A DNA stretch of 5,708 nt from Muribaculaceae bacterium (GTDB lineage: Bacteria; Bacteroidota; Bacteroidia; Bacteroidales; Muribaculaceae). The stretch spans positions 1-5,708 of the forward strand of contig JAFLTK010000071.1 in assembly GCA_022511505.1 (NCBI GenBank), given 5' to 3'. The notes beneath the pieces were generated by a model. The model did not search any database and was not told the origin of the DNA. It was given only the letters and a program-made list of their open reading frames with translations. Position numbers and translations under genes: made by a program. Positions 1-5,442 of this stretch are shown piece after piece. Numbering within the stretch: position 1 is the stretch's first letter; every line of letters starts with the position of its first letter.

Positions 1-1014
1 TAGGGTTATGTAAGTGTTGCCTACGCCAAACCAAGTTGCTTGCTGGCCGTTGCTGATAGCCGTTATCGAGATGGGCTGGCCGTATGTTGAGCAAAGACGG
101 CTGAAGACTTCGTTGAAGCGGGTCATGCTGCTGTAGGGTGTCGAATAATAGAACTGAGAGTAGGCGAGCCCGCCGGCGTTGTTGTAGTAAAGGGTAGCGT
201 CATCCCAGAAGTAGTTAAGCAACATCACATCTGTCAGATAGACGGCTCCGTTTCCATATCCTGCAACGTTGTAGCCGGCACCATAAAGGTGGTTGAGCGA
301 CAGGTTCAAGGCTGTTCCAAAGGTGATACCGAGAATACCGGTGATAGTAGGGTAGGTAGGAACCGGACGCCATGTGGGCGGCGGAACGGGACGGTGGTAA
401 ACCGAGGGAACAACAGGGCGATAGGGGCGAGGTGCCGGTGCCATTACCGGGGGACGGTGTGGGCCGGGAGCTCCGGGACGGGGAGCAGTGGCGGGCGGCG
501 TGGCGTGTCCGGGAGGGGTAGGACCGGGCTGGTTGTGTCCGGGCTGGCTTCCTTGAGGCGGACGCTGAGCCTGGGGAGGGTTGGCCTGAGGAGGCGTCGA
601 CGGTGTAGAAGTTCCGTTGCTTCCGGGGCGCATTGCGTTGCCTGTCGAGGGGCGCGTAGCGCTGTTGTTATTGGGAGTCGTCGGGGTGGACGGACGTGTG
701 GCGGGTGTAGTCGTCGGGCGAGCCGCCGGAGTTGCGGTTGGTTTTGACGGCGTTGCTGCCGGGCGTGTATTGTTGGAGGGAGCCGTAGGTGTCGACGGAC
801 GTGCAACCGGGGTTGCCGAGGGCTTGGCGGCGGGTGTTGCTGCCGGGCGTGTGGTGGATGCCGGGCGCGAAGAGTTGCCGCCGATGGTGCGGCTTTGGGT
901 TGCTGTCGAGCGAGACGCGGTGCCGCTGGCACTATCGCGTGCTTCTACTGACTGGGTAGCCATCAGCATGCATCCTGCAAGCATCAGAGCAAAGGGACGG
1001 ACGATTGTGCGCAT
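1..1014 (-). CDS. Secreted protein with Pro/Thr-rich repeat linker and conserved Bacteroidales C-terminal domain (3' end outside window)
   Basis: The frame reads from ATG at 1014 without a stop to base 1, giving 338 residues; the C-terminus lies beyond the window. Residues 1-25 are an export signal (MRTIVR, then a hydrophobic core). Cleavage by signal peptidase I after VEA (23-25) is plausible, but an LAGC lipobox-like motif at 12-15 leaves a lipoprotein possible. Residues about 27-215 are low-complexity, dominated by Pro, Thr, Ala, Arg and later Gln/Gly, with a degenerate tandem repeat at 55-117. From about 220 the sequence becomes a folded, aromatic-rich domain (TITGILGITFGTALNLSLN; later QFYYSTPYSSMTRFNEVFS). 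I recall this domain from Bacteroidales hypothetical proteins, where it ends soon after a YITL-like strand, so few residues may be missing. The function is unknown. The linker suggests a domain held away from a membrane or wall. Smaller frames on both strands here are shadows of its skewed composition. Confidence 0.85.
   Translation of the reverse strand, partial: MRTIVRPFALMLAGCMLMATQSVEARDSASGTASRSTATQSRTIGGNSSRPASTTRPAATPAAKPSATPVARPSTPTAPSNNTRPAATPSKPTATPAARPTTTPATRPSTPTTPNNNSATRPSTGNAMRPGSNGTSTPSTPPQANPPQAQRPPQGSQPGHNQPGPTPPGHATPPATAPRPGAPGPHRPPVMAPAPRPYRPVVPSVYHRPVPPPTWRPVPTYPTITGILGITFGTALNLSLNHLYGAGYNVAGYGNGAVYLTDVMLLNYFWDDATLYYNNAGGLAYSQFYYSTPYSSMTRFNEVFSRLCSTYGQPISITAISNGQQATWFGVGNTYITL
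664..852 (-). repeat. Degenerate tandem repeat coding for TRPAATP... linker units
   Basis: Two consecutive protein units begin with TRPAATP and end in an Asn run. Unit 1 is residues 55-82 (28 aa, bases 852-769) and unit 2 is residues 83-117 (35 aa, bases 768-664). Each contains an (A/T)RPSTPT(A/T)P segment near its end. At DNA level the same 17-mer, gttgctgccgggcgtgt on the plus strand, occurs at 752-768 and 836-852, exactly at the two unit starts. The octamer cggacgtg recurs at 691-698 and 796-803. The seven-codon difference in unit length fits slippage or unequal recombination within a coding linker. Confidence 0.75.
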
Positions 1015-1126
1015 ATCTGTAAGTTTTAAAAATGGGTTAATAACTTCGTTTATCTATTAGAACACCAAAACGAGGAATAGTTTAATCAAAGTTTCAAAAA
1101 ATTTAAACTTACCACCATTCAACTAC

Positions 1127-1135
1127 GCAAAATTA
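1127..1135 (-). promoter_or_regulatory. Candidate Bacteroidota -7 element for the leftward secreted-protein gene
   Basis: On the minus strand this reads TAATTTTGC, a full match to the Bacteroidota sigma-ABfr -7 consensus TAnnTTTG. It would start transcription near 1120, giving a leader of about 105 nt before the ATG at 1014. No good TTTG -33 element lies 19-21 bases upstream, so the call rests on the -7 box and on its position between divergent genes. Confidence 0.5.
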
Positions 1136-1154
1136 ACGAAATTTTTCAGTAATC

Positions 1155-1187
1155 TTTGGCCGTCACAGCTAATGTTAGTAACTTTGC
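1155..1187 (+). promoter_or_regulatory. Bacteroidota-type promoter for the transporter/MetE-like operon
   Basis: TTTG at 1155-1158 is followed after exactly 20 bases by TAACTTTGC at 1179-1187. Both boxes and the spacing match the known Bacteroides promoter (-33 TTTG, 19-21 bp, -7 TAnnTTTG). Transcription should begin around 1191-1195, leaving a leader of about 140 nt before the ATG at 1337. The -33 box lies where the -33 region of the opposing promoter (1127-1135) would be, so the two promoters are back to back and may compete for polymerase. Confidence 0.75.
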
Positions 1188-1217
1188 AGTCAGTTTTCAA
1201 AGGTAATATAGTTCAAC

Positions 1218-1313
1218 TTTCGCAAAATCAAGTTTAAGAGTTTATAAGTTTAACAGTTTATCTTGCATGCTTCATTAACTGTAATGCTTAAAACTTGATC
1301 AATACTTGCGAAA
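1218..1313 (+). promoter_or_regulatory. Nested inverted repeat in the transporter mRNA leader
   Basis: TTTCGCAA (1218-1225) pairs with TTGCGAAA (1306-1313), and ATCAAGTTTAAG (1227-1238) pairs with CTTAAAACTTGAT (1287-1299) with a single-base bulge. The two helices are coaxial, separated by an internal loop of 1 base on one side and 6 on the other. A weaker inner pair, ACAGTT (1253-1258) with AACTGT (1277-1282), encloses the palindrome GCATGC (1265-1270). All of it lies between the predicted transcription start and the ATG at 1337. It may be a structured 5' UTR or only a chance product of A/T-rich sequence. It matches no riboswitch class I know. Confidence 0.4.
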
Positions 1314-1336
1314 CTTTAATTTTAAGTACAATTTTT

Positions 1337-3016
1337 ATGGATTGGTTGTTAACATTATTGTCCCCGGGCCAGGTTTCGCTGGCATCGACACTGGCGTTAT
1401 ATGCTTTTGTCATTGCGTCAGGTGTCTTCTTAGGAAAGATGAAGATTGGCGGTATTTCGCTTGGAGTGACATTCGTTCTATTTGTTGGTCTCGTATTGGG
1501 ACACTTTGGTTACAAGGTTGAAGACGAGATATTGCACTTCGTCCGTGAGTTTGGACTGATATTGTTTATCTTTTCGATTGGTCTTCAGGTTGGACCCGGT
1601 TTTTTCACATCATTTAAAAAAGGCGGGGTAAGGTTGAATATGCTTGCCGCGCTGACGGTGTTGCTCAACGTTGCAATTGTGATAGCCATCTTTTTCATTG
1701 ACGGCAACACGTCGATGGTATCGCTGGTTGGTGTCATGAGCGGTGCGGTTACAAATACCCCCGGACTTGGTGCGGCTCAGCAGGCCATTCTTCAGGTGAA
1801 CCCCGACGCATACAATCTGAGCGAACAGATGGCCATGGGTTATGCCGCGGCCTATCCGCTTGGTGTTATCGGTATCATCATGGCAATGTTGATAATCAAG
1901 GTAGTATTTAAAGTCAACACCGACAAGGAGATAGAAGCAATTGAAAATGAAGCCGGTGACGATGCCCACAAGCCCGCAATTATAACCATCGAACTCACCA
2001 ACGAGCGCATTGATGGCAAGAATCTAATCGAATTGCATCAGATTGTAACAAGCGATTTTATCGTATCGCGATTGCGCAATGCCGATGGTGAGGTTATCAT
2101 CCCGACCTCTCAAACTATCCTGCACAAAGGCGACCTTTTGCTCATGGTTGTTGAGACACAGGATATCCCTCGCTACACCGCCATTATGGGTCCCGAGGTT
2201 GACATGGACTGGGAAGAAAAGGGCGGCCCCGTAATCTCGCGTCGCATTGTCATCACCCGAAGCCAGTATAACGGTGTGCCCCTGCGCAAACTCCACCTCC
2301 ATGCCGGTTACCGACTTAATGCAACCCGTGTCAACCGCGCCGGAGTCGACCTCTTGGCGTCGCCCGAACTTCGCCTTCAGGTTGGCGACCGCATGACCGT
2401 CGTGGGCCACGAAAGCGACATTGCGCGCTTGGCTTCTAAACTGGGTAACTCTATGAAGCGCTTGAATGAGCCCAACATGATTACCATATTTGTTGGTATT
2501 CTGCTCGGTATCATTGTCGGCTCGATACCCATTGCCTTCCCCGGCGTTAGCGTTCCGATGAAACTCGGCCTCGCCGGAGGTCCTCTCGTGGTAGCAATTC
2601 TCATCAGCCGCTTTGGATATAAGATGAAACTTGTGACCTACACGTCGTCGTCGGCATCGCTGCTGATGCGCGAAATAGGTATCTGCTTGTTCCTTGCATC
2701 GGTCGGTATTGCATCGGGTGCAGGATTTGCCGAGACGGTGTTCAACAGTACCGGCATGATGTGGGTGCTTTGGGGCTTCATTATCACGATAGTGCCGCTG
2801 TTGATTGTGGGTTGCATCGCTCGCGGTGTTTACAAGATTAACCTGTTGACAATCATGGGTTTGTTTGGCGGCGGTATGACTGACCCTCCTGCGCTTGCCT
2901 ATGCCAATAACTCGACCGGTAGCGACGCTCCGGCGGTTGCCTATTCGACCGTCTACCCGTTGACAATGTTTTTGCGAGTAGTGGCAGCCCAGTTGCTCGT
3001 TTTATGTTTCATGTAA
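1337..3016 (+). CDS. AspT/YidE-family membrane transporter with two RCK_C (TrkA_C) domains
   Basis: This is a 559-residue inner-membrane transporter of the aspartate:alanine exchanger type (AspT; E. coli relatives YidE and YbjL). Two membrane halves flank a cytoplasmic insert. The first half is about residues 12-192 and the second about 381-558. The insert carries two RCK_C domains, about 212-287 and 300-372, each ending in a typical (K/V)GDxxxxV strand. The halves repeat the family signature: SGAVTNTPGLGAAQ at 135-148 and GGGMTDPPALAYA at 511-523, each followed or accompanied by a YPL helix (YAAAYPLG 169-176; YSTVYPLT 536-543). I chose ATG 1337 because MDWL starts just before the first hydrophobic stretch, as in Bacteroides homologues I recall; a TTG at 1295 would add 14 unconvincing residues. 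No Shine-Dalgarno is visible. Substrate is unknown; AspT exchanges aspartate for alanine, and YbjL has been linked to dicarboxylate or glutamate export. RCK_C domains suggest control by a bound ligand. It is probably co-transcribed with the MetE-like gene 16 nt downstream. Confidence 0.9.
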   Translation: MDWLLTLLSPGQVSLASTLALYAFVIASGVFLGKMKIGGISLGVTFVLFVGLVLGHFGYKVEDEILHFVREFGLILFIFSIGLQVGPGFFTSFKKGGVRLNMLAALTVLLNVAIVIAIFFIDGNTSMVSLVGVMSGAVTNTPGLGAAQQAILQVNPDAYNLSEQMAMGYAAAYPLGVIGIIMAMLIIKVVFKVNTDKEIEAIENEAGDDAHKPAIITIELTNERIDGKNLIELHQIVTSDFIVSRLRNADGEVIIPTSQTILHKGDLLLMVVETQDIPRYTAIMGPEVDMDWEEKGGPVISRRIVITRSQYNGVPLRKLHLHAGYRLNATRVNRAGVDLLASPELRLQVGDRMTVVGHESDIARLASKLGNSMKRLNEPNMITIFVGILLGIIVGSIPIAFPGVSVPMKLGLAGGPLVVAILISRFGYKMKLVTYTSSSASLLMREIGICLFLASVGIASGAGFAETVFNSTGMMWVLWGFIITIVPLLIVGCIARGVYKINLLTIMGLFGGGMTDPPALAYANNSTGSDAPAVAYSTVYPLTMFLRVVAAQLLVLCFM

Positions 3017-3032
3017 AAAATCATAGACTAAT

Positions 3033-4163
3033 ATGGAATATATACCCCAACGCATAGTGGCGCCTTTCCGCGCCGAGGTTGTAGGCAGTTTTCTTCGCCC
3101 GGCATATCTCGATGAGGCGCGACGTCAAGCCGCCGACGGCATCATCAGTGCGGCCGAACTTGAAGATGTTGAAAACAAGGCGATTGAGGCTCTTGTCAAC
3201 CGTCAGCACACGATGGGTCTCGATGTTGCGACTTCGGGCGGCTATCGTCGCGGCTACTGGCACCTCGACTTTTTCTATGGTTTAAACGGCGTAGAGCGCT
3301 CTGAGTTGAGCCGGCCCTATCTATATGACGGTGACAAAGTTAGCGCCGACTCGGTAAGAGTATGCGGCAAGATTTCGTTTAATCCCGGCCATCCCGTGTT
3401 CCGTCATTTTAACTTTCTGCAATCTGTAACTCCGGTAGGGCAGTCGGCACGTCAGTCGCTTCCGTCGCCGGCACAACTCTTTGCCGAACTTACACGCGGC
3501 GACAATAAGTCCGCGATTGGTAAATATTATGCGTCTATAGACACGCTGATTGATGACATTGCGCGTGCCTATCGGCAGACGTTAATGGAACTCTATGAAC
3601 TTGGTTGCCGCAATGTGATTCTTGATGACTGCGTGTGGGGCACGTTTTGTGACCGCCGATTGATGGAGTTGGTCGAGAAAAGCGGCACCGACATTGACGC
3701 TTTGCAGGACCAATACCTGAAATTAAATGTAGATGCGCTCGATGACGTCCCCGAAGATATGCGCATCTCAACCCGCATTTATCGCGGATTCATCCATTCG
3801 TCATGGTATGCCGAGGACTCATACGAGCCTATTGCCGAGAAATTCTTTGGGCGCACTCGATTTGATGCCTTCTACTTGCGTTTTCCCCTCGATAACCCCG
3901 AGGCATTCAGTTCGCTTCGTCACATCCCCGCCGGCAAGCAAGTCGTGTTGGGTTTGATTTCGCCGCGCGTACCCGAGCTGGAGAATGTCGACCGCGTGAA
4001 AGCAGCAATCATGGCCGCGTCCAAGTATGTGCCACTGAGCGACTTATGTCTCAGCACCGAGTGTGGCTTCTCGACTCCCAATCCCGAACTTCGCCTAACT
4101 GAGCAGCAGCAGTGGGATAAAATCCAGCTGGTCAGAGACATAGCCCGCGACGTCTGGGGCTAA
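3033..4163 (+). CDS. MetE-like (YxjG/YxjH-type) protein with most zinc ligands replaced
   Basis: This 376-residue protein has the length and full motif order of the stand-alone MetE C-terminal-type family, which transfers a methyl group to homocysteine through a zinc-bound thiolate. Visible landmarks are VGSFLRP (17-23), RRGYWHLDFF (72-81), the strand VILDDCVWG (195-203), RGFIHSSW (251-258), SPRVPELE (310-317), LSTECGF (340-346) and the terminal VWG. Relatives read roughly THICRGNYHSTW where this one reads TRIYRGFIHSSW, so the HxC zinc pair is R248 and Y250. The Glu of their YLEFDDE strand is R283 here. Only the fourth ligand, C344, remains. The usual TDGEFRR motif is TSGGYRR (67-73), which loses the Glu that contacts homocysteine in MetE. 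The frame is intact and codon use resembles the neighbours, so this is not an obvious pseudogene. Family membership is firm, but methionine synthase activity is doubtful. The gene starts 16 nt after the transporter stop, so co-transcription is likely. Confidence 0.85.
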   Translation: MEYIPQRIVAPFRAEVVGSFLRPAYLDEARRQAADGIISAAELEDVENKAIEALVNRQHTMGLDVATSGGYRRGYWHLDFFYGLNGVERSELSRPYLYDGDKVSADSVRVCGKISFNPGHPVFRHFNFLQSVTPVGQSARQSLPSPAQLFAELTRGDNKSAIGKYYASIDTLIDDIARAYRQTLMELYELGCRNVILDDCVWGTFCDRRLMELVEKSGTDIDALQDQYLKLNVDALDDVPEDMRISTRIYRGFIHSSWYAEDSYEPIAEKFFGRTRFDAFYLRFPLDNPEAFSSLRHIPAGKQVVLGLISPRVPELENVDRVKAAIMAASKYVPLSDLCLSTECGFSTPNPELRLTEQQQWDKIQLVRDIARDVWG

Positions 4164-4203
4164 GCAGACAAAGAAGCCCGGAGTAGGGTAGACCTCCACA
4201 TTA

Positions 4204-4255
4204 TATTATAGCGAAAGCGAGACGGCATTACCACCGTCTCGCTTTCGCTATAATA
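4204..4255. terminator. Perfect 22-bp hairpin between convergent operons (bidirectional terminator)
   Basis: The arms 4204-4225 and 4234-4255 are perfect reverse complements over 22 bp, with an 8-base loop (cattacca, 4226-4233). The stem core is GC-rich (gcgaaagcgagacgg) and both outer ends are A/T-rich (tattata side and tataata side), with no long T run. It lies 41 bases after the MetE-like stop and 10 bases beyond the stop of the convergent lipoprotein gene, the expected place for a shared terminator. The stem may also protect both mRNA 3' ends. Confidence 0.85.
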
Positions 4256-4264
4256 AGTTGATTA

Positions 4265-4714
4265 TCAATTATTGCTAATGTTGATATTGATATTCCGGTT
4301 GTTTATTGGAGTAGAGGAGTCGTTGACTTTATCGGGACGGGCGCGGTAGCGGGCCGGGAAGCCGAAGACTGTGATGCGAAGCACGCGTTTGCCGTTCATC
4401 AGGTTGGTAAATTGTGGATTGACGAGCATCGCGCAGTTGTACTTTATAACCGCCTCGGTCAGAGCGAGATCCTCGGCATCTTTGAGCGAAATTTTGTCTA
4501 ATTTTGCAGCACCTTCGGGTGTCGAGATGTCGATGGTGTAAGTTACGCCCTCTGGCTCGATGTCGAGCGCATAGTCGTTCATACTCTCGATATAAGTGCG
4601 AGGCGATTGACGGATATTTCGGTTTTTTGAGCCGACCGAAGCAATGCTTTCACATGAAGACAAGGCGATTGTCGCAATCATAGCAACAGCGAGTGATAGT
4701 AATGGACTTTTCAT
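4265..4714 (-). CDS. Small outer-envelope lipoprotein of unknown function
   Basis: This 149-residue protein has a clear lipoprotein signal: MK, a hydrophobic core, then the lipobox LSSC (18-21), so the mature protein begins at lipidated C21. The residues after Cys (ESIASVGSK) lack the strongly acidic surface-export signal described in Bacteroidota, which suggests, weakly, a periplasm-facing location. The recognisable core is residues 84-124: ALTEAVIKYNCAMLVNPQFT, a short turn, then VLRITVFGFPARYR. I recall the same layout (helix, 'LV.P.F' strand, then 'ITVtGyPA.Y') in many small Bacteroidota lipoproteins without known function. The tail after 130 is Asn/Ser/Ile-rich (NRNININISNN) and probably disordered. 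The gene follows the 224-residue envelope protein gene by 13 nt and should share its transcript. No Shine-Dalgarno is visible; the start is fixed by the signal sequence. Confidence 0.85.
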   Translation of the reverse strand: MKSPLLSLAVAMIATIALSSCESIASVGSKNRNIRQSPRTYIESMNDYALDIEPEGVTYTIDISTPEGAAKLDKISLKDAEDLALTEAVIKYNCAMLVNPQFTNLMNGKRVLRITVFGFPARYRARPDKVNDSSTPINNRNININISNN

Positions 4715-4727
4715 AATAACCAGTTAT

Positions 4728-5402
4728 TTAGAAGTTTAAACGAAAGCCAATACCGAGAGCCGATTGATTGAATTGCGCGTCGCGCATCACGTCAATTCCT
4801 GTCGAAATCGCTATGTCATGCCCCAAGTCAAATTCTTTCTCAATCAAAGACGTTGCATACAGGCTGTTTGCTTTCTTTTGATACCTGTTGGAGATAATGA
4901 GACAAGTTGCTGTAGTAGCAACGCCGACTGCCATTATTGGAACGGTAGTAGATTCAGGATATTCTTTACAATAATCAAACACTATTGTCATCAATACTCC
5001 TGCTGCTACCAACGTACCTCCAACACTCCAACCAATAATTTTGAGGTTTTTAGCACGTTTTGCAAAGGCGGTTGAATTTAGTTGGCGATCAATTGCCATC
5101 AGAGCATTGTCGTTGAGCTGTCGATCACCGGTGTTTTGTAGACCGGGGGCATAAGCGTTGTTGGTCGGATCGTTGACTTGATCTTGGCGGCCGTCTTCGT
5201 AGTTGATGTTGGATACATTCTTCTTCTCCATGACATAGTTGGCGCCATCGAGATTGTTCCATCGCTTGTAGACCACCTCTGAAGCCGTAACTTCAACTAC
5301 TCGACACAAAACGGTTGAACCGTCGGTCTTCACGATAACATCCTGTGCTGCAGCGCCTAATGCGCTAATAATCAGCACAAGTAACAGTAAAATTTTTCTC
5401 AT
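4728..5402 (-). CDS. Exported envelope protein with Bacteroidota N-terminal beta domain and two central hydrophobic segments
   Basis: This 224-residue protein begins with a Sec signal peptide (MRK, Leu/Ile-rich core, cleavage near AAAQ-D at 17-21). Residues 21-71 form a small, probably all-beta domain: VIVKTDGSTVLCRVVEV, then SEVVYKRWNNLDGANYVMEK and NVSNINYEDG. This pattern (a 'k.dG..i...V.eit...v.Yk...n.dGp.Yvi.k.dv..I.YenG' module) is common at the start of exported Bacteroidota proteins. A polar stretch (72-118, rich in Asn, Asp and Gln) leads to two hydrophobic segments, about 121-142 and 153-171, with a Cys/Glu-containing loop between them. The C-terminal region 190-224 ends in ALGIGFRLNF, whose terminal Phe resembles the end of an outer-membrane strand. 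Whether it spans the inner membrane or sits at the outer membrane is not clear. It is the upstream gene of a two-gene operon with the lipoprotein. Function unknown. Confidence 0.85.
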   Translation of the reverse strand: MRKILLLLVLIISALGAAAQDVIVKTDGSTVLCRVVEVTASEVVYKRWNNLDGANYVMEKKNVSNINYEDGRQDQVNDPTNNAYAPGLQNTGDRQLNDNALMAIDRQLNSTAFAKRAKNLKIIGWSVGGTLVAAGVLMTIVFDYCKEYPESTTVPIMAVGVATTATCLIISNRYQKKANSLYATSLIEKEFDLGHDIAISTGIDVMRDAQFNQSALGIGFRLNF

Positions 5403-5404
5403 TG

Positions 5405-5442
5405 ATCTATCTTTTTAGGGTTTAACATTCTGAAAGATAGAT
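5405..5442 (-). promoter_or_regulatory. Inverted repeat in the leader abutting the envelope-protein start codon
   Basis: ATCTATCTTT (5405-5414) and AAAGATAGAT (5433-5442) are perfect 10-bp reverse complements separated by 18 bases. The near arm ends two bases before the ATG of the minus-strand gene (5402-5400). In the mRNA the stem would occupy the ribosome-binding region, so it could limit initiation. The stem is mostly A/U and its stability would be modest; it could also be a protein-binding site in DNA. Confidence 0.4.

Noticed and set aside
289..747. Plus-strand open frame rich in Gly and Arg
   Set aside because: It lies opposite the Pro/Thr/Ala/Arg-rich linker of the secreted-protein gene; its composition is the reverse complement of those codons and it shows no domain.
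444..932. Minus-strand open frame of 162 codons
   Set aside because: It is a second frame on the same strand as the secreted-protein gene, is Arg/Pro/His-rich and has no signal or motif; the frame from 1014 has a signal peptide and a recognisable C-terminal domain.
617..1060. Plus-strand open frame of Gly/Val/Ala-rich repeats
   Set aside because: Antisense shadow of the repeat linker; the apparent protein repeats simply mirror the coding repeats.
1295..1336. TTG start that would add 14 residues to the transporter
   Set aside because: TTG is a poor choice when ATG 1337 opens directly onto the conserved MDWL start; the extra segment lies in the leader stem.
1191..1336. SAM or other known riboswitch before the MetE-like operon
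   Set aside because: The leader shows a stem but none of the conserved cores of SAM riboswitches that I could recognise.
2024..2410. Minus-strand open frame inside the transporter
   Set aside because: Antisense to the RCK_C-coding region, no recognisable features; the same applies to other antisense frames within 1610-2604 and 3021-4141.
4764..5075. Plus-strand open frame of 103 codons
   Set aside because: Antisense to the exported 224-residue protein, with no domain or signal.
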